A DNA stretch of 64,000 nucleotides from Didymodactylos carnosus (lineage: Eukaryota > Rotifera > Eurotatoria > Philodinida > Philodinidae). The first letter of the stretch is position 1. Every line of letters begins with the position of its first letter. The notes under the pieces were generated by a model, which made no database searches, was not told the DNA's origin, and was given only the letters and a program-made list of their open reading frames with translations. Made by a program: the position numbers and the translations under genes. Location: NCBI GenBank assembly GCA_905250885.1, contig CAJNOQ010000107.1, positions 1 to 64,000 on the forward strand, in the 5' to 3' direction. Shown here in pieces: positions 50,292-61,854 of the stretch.

Positions 50292-50559
50292 TCTTTTTCT
50301 TCTTCTTTTAATAACATTTGTTTAATCAACAAAAACTTTCTTCTTTACCTTCGGTTACTCTCATATTAAAGTAATGTAATGATCCATTGCCATTATTGTT
50401 ACCGTCTTCATTATCTTTATGTGAAACATTTTCATTGACTGTTACTTTTTTATTATGAAATAATGTTTGCATATCTAAACTGGTTTTGAATGAAGTATGA
50501 TGATAATTAGAGGGAATGGACGCTAAACCGGTAGATATTGTGGAATGTAAAAGAGTCAT
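47358..50559 (-). CDS. Unrecognised ~736-aa low-complexity protein
   Basis: Three exons (50349-50559, 48944-49671, 47358-48629) join in phase (1, then 0) to about 736 residues. Most of it is disordered. It has two poly-Gln runs (one in exon 2 near 49290, one near 48430 in exon 3), a poly-Pro run near 48130, and an acidic DEDEDESESSDEENEDDTDE tract near 48050. Two segments look structured. In exon 2, LHVRIQQDLIKLRKLIKARQ runs into RRAEREREKK, a basic coiled coil. The C terminus reads EEIEYLLNYKQLMENLPRAI, then NHLFDQLQRIRDTMPDTNVY. These would be the conserved parts if there is a family. I do not recognise it. Intron 1 (677 nt) holds a truncated foldback copy and a long (CT)n tract. The start ATG is the first in frame after stops, but an upstream exon is possible. 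Confidence 0.75.
49788..50139. mobile_element. One-armed foldback element, core family copy C
   Basis: It starts inside the centre of the family (ACAAGAAAAGTGCTAAATTA), then has the complete right arm (CTTTGCAAAGAAAGGGCG, CGAGCTACAATAATGCCTCA, ATCGTAATCAGCTCATCAAG, end CCCTCGTTAG). The left arm is absent and replaced by unrelated DNA. It lies in an intron of the low-complexity gene. Confidence 0.85.
50213..50288. repeat. (CT)n microsatellite
   Basis: An almost pure CT dinucleotide run of about 75 nt in the first intron of the minus-strand gene. On the transcribed strand it is (GA)n. Confidence 0.98.
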
Positions 50560-53500
50560 TGATTAAATTTTTAAAATATTTTCTGTTTTTGAGCAAATAT
50601 ACCTTGACCTTCAATTTTTCAATATCATAAATATAAACAGACTAAATTGTCGTCACTTCTAAAGAAGAAATTTTATACAAGATAGCAGGTGAATAGCAAT
50701 ATAGAATAGACGAGAAACACAATGCTTATTAGTTTTCAGATTTTATTCTTTTTTATCGATAATCTATATTTTCCTATACTTCCTACTCTATCCTCTCGTG
50801 AGAAATAGTTTTGATAAATTTGTCTGATATTTTTTAAGCTTTAATCAATATTCACAGACTTAAACAATGTTTTTGAAGGTATAACCTTTTATAGCGAGCG
50901 ATAACATTACCTCGTGAATTTTTTACAAAATTTAGTTTTAATGTCATAGTGACTTTTCAACATTATGTTGAACGATCTAAAATATCTTGTATAGATGTTG
51001 TAAAAACCAAATTTATTTAAAAATTCGATTATCTATATGCTTACCTTCAAAATTTTTATAATATTTTTGATATGAACATTAAAATATCATATTATTGAAA
51101 TAATCCTTGATTGTAAGTGTGCGTAAATTTTTCAATAATAATAAAAAAATAGAGAGAAGTGTTTTTCTTCTTGATCTTATTATTTTACTTTATTTTAAAA
51201 TCAAACATTGTTCTCTATAGTCACACATATACACATACTTGAGAAAAATGAATAAAATCATAATCCATTATATTTGCTAATATACTTTATGGTAATAAAA
51301 TACTAATTTTTATTTTTTTTTTGCATTGTCACATGAGAGACATTAAAGTTAAAAATGTAAATAATCTACAAGACGAGCGGGGGTAGTGACTTTATTTTAT
51401 TTTTACCTTTTTTTATCGTCAGGTTTTTTTACTTTAAAAATGAAATTGTACAATGTTCAAATCAACACTTTGGGGCGTTGTGAAACAACAACGCTAATTG
51501 ATATATTATCGAAGAGCATAACAAATAATCTCATATTTTTTGTAATTGTAAATAAATGATCCAATCAACTATTTATGAATTTTGTAATTATTTTTTCTGG
51601 GGAAAAAAAAATTGATCACAGTAATATTAAAGGGTATTCGTCGGCTAATTAATTTTTTTTCTCACTCGTCGACAACCATTGGAGGGGGGGGGGGGCAGCG
51701 ACGGCAGATGAAAGATGTTAGTGTGGTGCCGACACTATAAAATATACAAAAAACAGGAAAAACAATTAACGTGTCGACAAATCGAAACTGAACTACATTA
51801 AAGTACGGTTTATTTTCTACAATTAAAAATATTAAGAAAAATCAAAAATGACGGATCATATGGACTGTTCGGATATTCGATAATCATATTTTCAAGTTCT
51901 TTTTTGAGCCATTCTACCCTTTCTAGTAAAAAAAATAATTATTTAGCGATTTCTCTCCCTTCTACTACAATCATCGCAAAAAAAAGCGTTTTCATGTGTA
52001 GTTGTAGTGAATGTTTGGTTATCCTTACCTCAAAGTGTCTCAATATTCAGATTTTTAATTTTCTTTTTAGAGCTAGTCCAATTCCATTCGAAACTTAAAT
52101 TTTGAAAAGGGCCTTGAAAGAAGTGACGATTGGACGTAGTCATTGCCACATCACTATCTACTTTCAAAATATTAAGATCGAGGATGATTTTTGAATTATT
52201 TTTAAACGAAAACACATAAAAAGTTGCAATTTTCGTTATTCGATTGAAAAGACCGAGGTATGTCGTTTCATAAGAAATAAGGTCTGAAAGTCCTTTTTTA
52301 GAGAATTGAATTTTGAGTACGCTTGTAGAAAGCTTATTTGAATTACAAAAATCGAGGTGCATAGTTTAATATGCATAGTCATTGTGTCTCTATCGATTCA
52401 AACTACTCTAAAACTCGTAGTTATACTCGATTTTATCTACACTATATAATGACGTTCAGTAACACTTTTGAAAATCAACAGAAAGCACTTGGATTTATGA
52501 AAAGGCTTTTTAGAAATATTGAATGTGTTTTACTAACGTTGAGTACAGAATCAGATTGAGCATATAAACGAATTGAAGTTCTAAACGGCTTGTCCACGTA
52601 ACGCGACACTTCGCTGATCAAGTTCTTTTTGAATATTCGTCATCGGAAAATCGATAGGGACACATCACGAGACGTAGCTTTTCATGCTGATCACGAATCT
52701 GACTCTTTTTTGAAGAAAAAAATTAATTTTCAATAAAAAAAACTTTTTAATTTCAATTTTCTGGCCTAGACATTTTTTTGTTCAAAAAAATTTTAAAAAC
52801 ATGCTGTTGAATAGAGAATTCGATTCTCTACAAAATGACTTATTTTGTTTTGAGATCTATTTTTCAGTCGAGACACAGTGGATGCTTGAAAGTTTCAACT
52901 TCCGCCTTGATCTGAAAAGCCTCGGAGAATTTGTTGAACTTTCTTTTTAACTGGAGTCTTTTCAGGAAACCTAGAACTATACAGACTATAAGTATGAAGT
53001 TTTTTGAACAACGTTTAGTGCCTAAAAATGGTGGGACAAAAAAGTGTGTCACAGTGTTACTTTACAAAATCGACTTTTCTATGCGTGCGAAAAGGTTTGG
53101 AAAAAAGTTCTTTTTACCAAAACAAGGTCCGTTAGCTCCTCTACGACTTGCCTCTAGAAACTTTTCATGTTGCACAGCTCAATTCGCAGAAAATCAGAGC
53201 TGTATCAGGAGTTCTCAAAAAATAGAAACCTTTTCCGTCACAGCGTTACCCGCCGAAAAATCTTTCTGGAAGTTCGAGTCTTGAACCAAAATTCTTCATT
53301 TTTATATCGTAAGTAGAGTGTGGCGAGCTGCGTCGAATAGCACCAGAACAAACTTTCTAGCTCCTACAGTGTTCGAGAAAAATGCAAAGTACTGTGTCGA
53401 AAATGTCACAGCGTTACCTTTGGACAAGCTCTAAAGTAGTTTCAATCGATTTTCACTGAATTATTTAAGGATTTTTTAACTTTTAATGAAATTAGTCAAA

Positions 53501-54178
53501 CATGGGCTATATTCAACTAGTGCATGTTTTTACCAAGGTTTTTGGTGATTTCTCAAAATATTTCAAAAAATTGCATGATTGGTTTTTGAATGTGCGTATG
53601 AATAAGTTTGTTCAAACTTCTTTTAGTTAGCAGTAATGTTCATAATTGTACAGAGAACAGAGTCCGAAACGAATTAGGAAAATGTGATTCGATTCGACTT
53701 GATTCGATCAAAATGGAAACTTTGTTCTTTTTTGTTTACTTGAAACGTCTATTGAGAAATATATTCTCTCAAGCTAGAGTAGTCGAGTGAATCTGCCATC
53801 TCTGTGACTAGGACTTCCACACATTAATTTAATCAAAAGAAAGAAAAAAATATTCACAAGAAATATCTTGTTGATAGGATTAGCCTTTCATTTATTGTTT
53901 TCTATCGAACATAAAAATAATATATTGCTGATCGTCGATGGATCTGGGCTTGAGCGACGTTAGTTAACAATCTGATCTGCGATGCTAAATTCTCGTTCAA
54001 CCGCAGCTGAACTATGAGGAACTGAGAAATATCGTTTCGTTAAACGAGTCAAATTTGGAGATAGCCCTAGAGTAGATCAGCCATTGCACAACGTTTTCTC
54101 TCAAAATCTCTTTCTACGATTACAGCGTTTCGTACTTCCAAGATATCTCAGTCATTTTTCAAGCTAGAGACTTCAGAT
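50560..54178. other. Gene-poor region with a G12 tract
   Basis: No supported coding gene. A run of twelve G residues lies at 51684-51695, unusual in this AT-rich DNA. Short frames at 52.9-53.3 kb lack splice context and family motifs. Confidence 0.5.
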
Positions 54179-54400
54179 TGGTTTCAAAAAATAGAGAAAT
54201 GTTTTTTCTATGTCGTGACGTCGTTAGATTTTTCAATTTAACTTTAGTTCAGGAGAAACTTAAAAAGTTTCTGAAAAGTTAGAGAGATTTTATTGACTTT
54301 TCGAAAAGCTTTTAAATTTCTCCTGAACTAAAGTTAAATTGAAAAATCCAACGATGTTACGGCATAGAAAAAACATTTGTATATTTTTTGAAACCAACCC
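54179..54400. mobile_element. 222-bp foldback element
   Basis: TTGGTTTCAAAAAATAGAG at the left is inverted at the right (TATTTTTTGAAACCAAC). The arms of about 105 bp include TTTCAATTTAACTTTAGTTC and CAGGAGAAA on one side and exact inverses on the other. The loop is very short, so the transcript would be a long hairpin. Confidence 0.88.
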
Positions 54401-55754
54401 GAAACTAACTAAAACTGACTAATTCGATTCGATTTAAACCAAAGTCGGTTTGGTTAAAGATCGAACAGAATCGAATGTCGAATTATTCGATTCGTTTCGG
54501 GCTGATTTGATAGAGAATGAATTAATCTCACACTAATCAGTAGTTAATAGAATTCCCGATGACCAAATTTTCTGCCTAGTAGAACTATTGCATTCTGTTC
54601 GAACGAGTTTCATATGCAGCAAAATAATATACGTCATAAATGATTTCAGCTATACAATAACACTTAAATGATTATACAATCTTTTTATTAACAGCCTCCC
54701 ACCCCCCTTTCCCGGTGAGCAAAATAAATTATTTGCTAACATCTCCTATTCTCCCTTGGGTTAGATAATATCCGAATATAGTCAAAGTATAAAAAGAAAA
54801 CGATTGTGTACTTGATAATACTTGTTTAATGAAAACTTATTCTTTCACCTTTGCAGTACATTGAAAAATCAAAAAGTATCATTTTTTGTTCATCACTATA
54901 CAATACTATCTTCTTATTTAATTTTTAGTTATACGACGTTCTTGGAATAGTGAAAATATTTTTCTCCCGCTTTCTAACACAATCAATATTATTTTGAAGT
55001 TAAAAAAAGAAAAGAAAACTAGAAAATTGTTAGACAACGTAAAGAAAAGAAAGTCAACATAATTAACTTTGATGTTAAAAAAAACTTTTTTTAACTTTAC
55101 TTTTTCAAGTTTAACTGAAAAAATTTTCTGCCGGAAATTATTAGACTGAGAATATTTATTCGTAAAAATAGAAGAAATTTTTGTTCAAGAATATTTATAT
55201 TCTATAGCATATAATTGCACTGTTTTATGCAAGAACCCGGTATTTGTTAGAATATATTCAAATATTTTTCATGTGAATATTATCACTAGTGAGGAATATT
55301 CTGTGGAATATCAGTCATTTCCTATCTTGGCTACTTATGTCAAACGATACACACAACGTATGTCGATTATGTAAAACAAGCAAGTCGTAGCAAACGAATG
55401 CGGTCTGATATTCTAAAAACGATTTGCGTCGCATTAGAGCCAATCGTGTACGACTTCCGTGCAAGTTCTCCCACTTTTTACAGCGTATTTTACCGGCTAC
55501 TTTTTTACTATGCTAGTCTTGTAGAGCTAAGCTCATCGAGGTGTACACGAATCCGTGTTCACTTTACGTTCAGAGTTTGTGTTTTGGCCGAAGGCCGAGT
55601 CGAAAGTTTCGATTTTATCGAAAAATTCCCACCGGACATGCTCGCTTTCATTTCAACGAAAGGGGTTGTAAAATATTGGAGACGAGCATCCAGAACTATC
55701 TATATGACGTAGTTTAAGCTTTTAAGATTACATATTAGAAATTAAGCGCTTGGC

Positions 55755-56455
55755 TGAACGGACGGGGGACGATAGGAGCCAAATCAGTCCCCTCACATAT
55801 AACTCTTATATTCTTGGATCTGGTATAATTTTTGTCCACGACTACACCAAATATATTTTTAGACCTTAAAAAATCGTCTTCAGTGCCTCTGGGAACAATT
55901 TTCGCATACAAAACTACTCTCTCGTTAAATGAACTTTCCTCAGAGTATTTTCATTATTTAATCTCTTTTGTTCAGAGCAAACCTCAACTATTACATACCG
56001 ATTGACAGGAAATTTCACGGGCTGCAACAAAATTTCACGAGGTCTCCTATTATATAGAATCCTATTGGAAAATGTTTACACACTACCCGGTATTTCTTGT
56101 TGTCATAGCAGTTTGCTGTGATGCTCAAGAGTATTTTAGATGTTAGACTATCGATTTCTATTTTCTTCTCAATATATTATATAGCATTTTGCAGCTCATG
56201 AAATTTCCTGTCAATCGGTATGTAATAGTTGAGGTTTGCTCTGAACAAAAGAGATTAAATAATGAAAATACTCTGAGGAAAGTTCATCTAACGAGAGAGT
56301 AGTTTTGTATGCGAAAATTGTTCCCAGGGGCACTGAAGACGATTTTTTAAGGTTTAAAATATATTTGGTGTAGTCGTGGACAAAAATTATACCAGATCCA
56401 AGAATATAAGAGTTATATGTGAGGGGACCGATTTGGCTCCTATCGTCCTCCGTCC
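55755..56455. mobile_element. 700-bp foldback element
   Basis: GGACGATAGGAGCCAAATCA at the left is inverted at the right (GATTTGGCTCCTATCGTCC). Arms of about 250 bp mirror CACATATAACTCTTATATTC, TGTCCACGACTACACCAAAT and AGCAAACCTCAACTATTACA. The centre contains GAAATTTCACGGGCTG, which also resembles internal words of the giant foldback at 28-29 kb. Non-coding. Confidence 0.9.
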
Positions 56456-56570
56456 TTTCAAAAATCGTATGGAAAACCATAGAATTTTCATTTTGCCGCT
56501 GCAAGATCGTAGAACGAGATTGTAAAAACCATTCTATAATCAAAATGTAGCAAAAATCATGCTGGTTCTT

Positions 56571-57085
56571 TTACCAGAAACCAGAAATTTATCGGATTTA
56601 TCGTGTCCGAGATATCTGACTTCGAAGATTTGAGATTTTCAAAAAATCCCCAATTTGGAGTTCAATTATCTCATAAACTACACGTCAGAGCTTGTTTAAA
56701 ATCTTTCTATCAATACATCTGCATTCGTACTATCATCAGCCAAATGTACGAAGCTCTCCTCCTCGAATCAGCCGAGATCTAGACCTGCAAAGTTCTCTCG
56801 AAAATCGGTTTTCAATATAATCGGAACTTCCTTTAAAATCTTTTTAAACTACATAGTCAAATAGCCCATTTAATTGTGAGACAAAATGAGATGTCTCGCA
56901 GGCGTAGCACAACTAAAACATGAATTACATATTGGTAAGATGTGTAATTCATCGTTGCTGATAATTTTCGTTATTTTGTTAGTCATTACTGGTATTACTG
57001 CCTGAAACCAGAAATCTATCGGATTTATTGTATCCGAGATATTCGACTTCGAAGGTTTGTGATTGTCAAAAAAAAGAACACGTTT
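56571..57085. repeat. Direct-repeat pair ~430 bp apart
   Basis: Segments 56571-56645 and 57003-57078 share GAAACCAGAAA, TATCGGATTTAT, TCCGAGATAT and GACTTCGAAG in the same order, at roughly 85% identity. They may be the ends of a decayed element or a local duplication. Confidence 0.65.
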
Positions 57086-58626
57086 TGAAAATATTCCTCA
57101 GTGTAGCATTTTGAAACTGCTCTAAAAAGAAGTGTAGGAAATGGGAACCGTTGTTTTTCAGCTACATTCTTACCCTCATCATCGAATGTAATTGATATTT
57201 ATCCATTGCATGTCGGGTTAGAAAGTCAGTTAAAAGCCATGTTATATCAATAGCTGTTATGTCAGTTGGATTTATGACGAGACTTCAGATAGATCTCATC
57301 AATGCTTTTTGTTCAACAAAATGTCCTAAGAATCGTGTAACAAAAATTGTAAAAACAAAGAATAGTAAGAAAAAAGAGAAAAATTAAGTAAAAACAATCT
57401 GATAGCTCGTCCTATTATTGCCTATTTTGTTTTTTGTGTTTCTAATTAGCGTTTAAATGATTTACTAAAACATATTCTTGATACTGATTAGAGTTTGACA
57501 TCTGCTTAAAGCTATCTTCTATAAATCCTGCATTCGCCTTAAGCTCAATCTAAGCTTGTTCTAAGTAATATTTTAGTCCTACACTGGTCTAGTTCAATCT
57601 TAGATTCACCTGAAAATTCCAGGCGCATCTTAAATTTAGACGTTGATTCTTTCTTCTATCCCAGAATGTGAAAAATTTAAGCTGGATTAAAAGAGTTGCG
57701 GAAAATTTTAATAGAAGTTTCTTTAAAAGTAAATATCACAACACCTATTCTATTATTAAAATTCTATTATTTATTATTAAGAATGATAATTTAATGAACA
57801 CTAGTACACAGTTGTCAGCTGCAACAAATAGTGGATTGTCAAATATAATCGTTGATTCAAATGATATGATCATCAGCAATGTGATGGTGTATTTATTAGT
57901 GGTACTGATAGTGTTCACAATGAAGAAAAAATATTTGATTTGAAAGTTAATGATTGCAAAAATGGATTAAAATTTCCGGAAAAGATAATATGAACATTTG
58001 ATTATTATAATAAAATTATTCATGCTTTAAAACAACCGAAATCATGCAAGCCTCCTGGTATTAATAGTAAATTTTATGGTTGGTGTAAATAACACTTCAA
58101 AATTGACAATGCTTCTAGTGTTGAATTATTGGGTATTTGTAAACTACGCTCCCGCCCCCAAACTAATTTTTAATTACATGCTTGGATAGAGGGTGCCAAG
58201 TTCACTTCACGCCCACCCATATTTTTTTCTATCTTAGCTTTGTTGGAGTGCAGAGTGGCACACACATACACACACACACATCTCTCATCCCATATCTCAT
58301 CCCGAAGTTGCTTCTAAAGAAAGAAAAAGTTTGTTTTTTTTGTTTTATGATGACATATTATTCTATATTGTCTATTTCTCTTTAAGTGATTAATGGTAAT
58401 GATAATATCGTTCATCTATACATATATACAGAGCATTCAAAATCAGTTGATGATGAATCATTGCCAATGTCTTTATCTATTCATCACTAATGAACTATAA
58501 TTATGAACTTATGGACACTAATACTATTGTCTGTCCGAAAATTCAGTAGACTCGGATATTTTTTGAATACTTTCACGCTCATACTTTTATGTCGCGCAAC
58601 ATGGCTTGTAATGCTGCTAAACGGAC
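57086..58626. other. Gene-poor region with a doubtful coding scrap
   Basis: A fragment near 58.01-58.09 kb reads HALKQPKSCKPPGINSKF and then a stop. It resembles a short exon or transposon-derived scrap but has no context. A (CA)n tract lies at 58259-58281. Nothing else is recognised. Confidence 0.35.
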
Positions 58627-58648
58627 AACTTGTTCAATTTGTGCGCCA

Positions 58649-59212
58649 TTATGTGCGTTGATTATTACGCCCAGGACGCTTTGGAAGTTGATGTCTTGCA
58701 TTTAAATTCCCTATGAGAATAGTCTGATCGATAGTAGCAGGTAAACGATGCTGTTGAGAATTAAGTACTTCTACAGTAAACCAATAGAAATGAAAGACAT
58801 TTTTATAAGCGACGTGATCAGCACAAAGCTTCACCTAATAATAAACTGTTTCCGGGGTTATCAAGTCCACGTTTAATTGTCATGTTTGGATTTGACGATG
58901 AAGCTGATAGATAAACAGTTTCATTTACAGATAAAGGCGCTGAAGGGGAAAGATTCGTCTCTAATTTAACAAAAAACACAAATTACAACTGTTCCCTGAC
59001 TTAAATGTACGTAATCTTTATCTAGAAATAGTTGACAAGATTGACCTGTAGGAATAGTAGGTACGATTGTGGTTGGGCTTGTAACCAATTTAGGTGTTAG
59101 CAAATTAATCGTAGAATTTTCATTATTATCGTCAACAACTTCTGCGAGAGTACTTGATTTTGTTTTATTTGTTTTTCTTTCTTTAGCACACGGTGTTCTA
59201 TTAACGATCACT
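58649..59212 (-). pseudogene. Possible partial gene of unknown function
   Basis: Three segments on the minus strand could be exons: up to 59212 (starting after TTTCTTTTTAG), 58835-58960, and 58649-58770 with a stop. The last two join cleanly in phase (GTGAAG donor, CTGTAG acceptor). The first junction needs a weak donor and a very short intron. The translation is Ser/Thr/Asn-rich (LTPKLVTSPTTIVPTIPTGQ, then SLLLEVLNSQQHRLPATIDQ) and matches no family I know. The 5' portion is separated off by foldback copy D. It may be the 3' remainder of an interrupted gene or a chance set of frames. Confidence 0.3.
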
Positions 59213-59232
59213 AAAAAGAAATTAACTTTATA

Positions 59233-59856
59233 CCTTAGGTGACTCCCGAGGAAACATTTCCAAGTGAACCTCTCCAATTCCAATTATTTGTATAAGGATC
59301 TATAGATCTCAGTGAGGCAGTAAATACCCTAAAAGGATTCAAGCCCATGACTCTTGAAGACCAGGTTTTCTGGAAAATCAGTTTTTAAGAAACTCTAAGA
59401 AATAATCATAACCTTTTCTTAATGAGGCATAATTGTAGCCCGCTAATTTCTGATTAAAATGAGACATATCCCAGCTCTAAAATGCCCTTTCTTTGCAAAG
59501 TTATACAATTTACAAGAACAACACTAAATTAATTTCTTCTTATTTCTGTAAGTTAGCATTGAACATTTACAGCTGTTCTTGTAAATTCTATAACTTTGCA
59601 AAGAAAGATCATGTAGAGCTGAGAGATGTCTCATTTTAATCACAAATTTGCGGGCTACAATTATGCCTCATTAGGAAAAGATTTTGCTTATGTTTTAGAG
59701 TATCTGAAAAACTGGTTTTCCAGAAAACCGGGTCTTGAAGAGTCATGGGCCCGAATCCTTTTAGGGTATTTACTATCTCACTGAGATCTATCGATCCATA
59801 CACAAATAATTGGAATCGGAGGGGGTCACTTGGGAATATTCACGCGTCAGTTAAAC
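59233..59856. mobile_element. Complete foldback element, core family copy D
   Basis: A roughly 620-bp palindrome. Outer arms include CCAAGTGAACCTCTCCAATT, CCAATTATTTGTATAAGGAT and AGTAAATACCCTAAAAGGAT, each mirrored. The inner arms carry AATGAGGCATAATTGTAGCC and CTTTCTTTGCAAAGTTATA as in copies A-C, and the centre AATTAATTTCTTCTTATTTC is shared with copy A. Outer arms match copy A, not B or C. Confidence 0.92.
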
Positions 59857-60021
59857 CTGTCTGCATTCCAAAAGAGAACAGTCAGATAGATGTACGTCGA
59901 AGTAGTAAGCAAGACCAACGATTTGAGGTAACATGTGAGCTAATATGATTATATGGAATTACATACAACTCAGCTTCGATTAAAGTGTGTGGACTTCTGA
60001 AAATTCATTGAAACTTTTATA

Positions 60022-61163
60022 TCATATCTTATCTTTTATATCTTTTTCGTTTTGCAGAATAAAAATTTCCGAATCAACTATTTCCGAATAATGTTCTGCA
60101 TGAAGTAATCTAACTCCACGTTCTGTTAAGAATGTGTCACTTGATGGTACATATTTGGAATTTTCATAGTTTTGTACGTATTCAACATAGGAAACATTAT
60201 GTGATGTTAATTTATTTTCCAAATCTAGACGTTCAGCAACAGGTGGTATCACTTTCACAAACGTAATAAATGGTTTGTTTTGATATGCATTAAAAAAAAA
60301 TGCTTCATGTTTATCACCCCGTATTAGTAACTTATTCAGAACCATTTTTGCTAAAACAGCATCAATTTCACAAGATTTTAACTTTTCAAATGGATTGCCA
60401 TTTCCATACAATTCTGTTTTGTGAAAGAATTTTAGTTTTAAATTTAACACTTGGTGAATATCGCTCGATGTAACGACGACAGCGTTTGTAGATAAAAGAC
60501 ATAAATCATTATGTGGAATTAGGTTGATAGGTTTGCAATCAAATAAGTACGATAATTGAGGTAATAAAATTCGCAAATAAAAGTTCGCGCCTATTTTACA
60601 AGCTTCTCTTGATATTGTTGATAACAAATCGTTTTTCGGTGTTCCAGCATCATTTAATGATCGTTCAACTAATATTGGACAGCCATGATGTTCTTCAACT
60701 AATGATTTTGCTTGTTCATAAAAATCATTGTCCAACAAACCAAACGTTTTTCTGTCAATTAAATCAATCATAGAAATACAATCAATGATTTGTTGTACAT
60801 TGGCACAACGTCTCGGCACCACGTCTCATTATCGATTGCTGTAGTTTTGTGAAGTTTTTCACGTCCCCGGTCAATCCATTAAATTGAACGTTTTTTGATA
60901 ATTTATCAAGAATAGGCTGCAGATAAATATAAGCATCATCTGCTAACTTATAAATTTTAAAACTAATTAAATGACGAACTAAATATAAATGATCTAAACT
61001 TGCACATTTTGTTTTTTGTTTTTGTTCTTTAATATTTTCTAAACGTTCCGTATATCGCTTTTCTTCCTGTTCCTTTGTTTCATTTTCTGGAGCATTTCTC
61101 TGTGGATTATCATAGCAAAATATTAAAAAACGTTCAATATATCCACCAGATATTTCATATATG
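60022..61163 (-). pseudogene. Unidentified coding remnant in two adjoining frames
   Basis: A long minus-strand coding stretch starts after TTTTCTTCTTAG (a likely acceptor at 61164-61165) and ends with a stop at 60022, about 380 residues in all. It is spread over two overlapping frames that meet near 60.8 kb, so there is probably one break, or an unrecognised intron. The first part contains ISGGYIERFLIFCYDNP and a Lys/Glu-rich segment. The second contains LLDNDFYEQAKSLVEEHHGC and a long, globular-looking tail. SGGxxxRFL followed by a long helical region is loosely reminiscent of DUF3987-type proteins, often linked to replication or mobile elements, but this is a weak resemblance. No catalytic motif was recognised and no 5' exons were found. 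Confidence 0.4.
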
Positions 61164-61854
61164 CTAAGAAGAAAACAACAATTATGACAAAAGTAAAAGC
61201 TCTTTCGTAGCATCTTTCAAGCATTCGTTTCCCTTCAGTTGTGGACAAAAAAAGGTATCTGGGGCATGTCTTAACCATAACATCTTTCTGTAATCTAAAG
61301 ATTATAGCTGACGTTTCAACAAGCAGCACGAAAAATTATTAAAATGATGACATGTTATGAGACACTACCTTGCGTATCTCTGTGGTTTAATCGATAATCC
61401 TTCTACATTTTTCGTTCCACATTTCTAATGTGAGCGAGAGGAAGCATACTATATCTCATCGCTCTGAACTTTCACATCTTTTATTCATCTATTTGATGGC
61501 GTATAACTCACTACGAGATAATAATGACTTTCCCGAAAACCATCGCGTTTCGCTTATTAAACCGCGACCGACTGTGAGCGCAATTTAACCTCAAGTCATA
61601 AACAGATTGTGCTTTTCACTGTTGCAATCGGTGTCACAGTTCCAGACACCGTAAGCGGTTAACTCACAAAGAACCCAGATCGAGCTGTACGCGTACGTCA
61701 CGCCTCGATGCATTTTTTGAGATGAGCTAATCACTTCCTATTGAACTGTTGGACTATAACATAGAACATGTATAAATAGAAGAAAGCTGTATAAGAATAG
61801 TAGCGCGCGAGAGAAACTTCTAATTAATAGCTTTTTTTTTCGGTTCATAGAGTA

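Noticed and set aside
52030-53790. Frames of 60-117 residues in the gene-poor region
   Set aside because: Overlapping on both strands, no recognisable domain, no consistent splice sites.
55398-55712. 104-residue plus-strand frame
   Set aside because: Just outside a foldback element, with no motif and no supporting exon structure.
57668-58100. Transposon-like protein scrap (KQPKSCKPPGINSKF)
   Set aside because: Too short and isolated to assign to any family; noted only as part of the gene-poor region.
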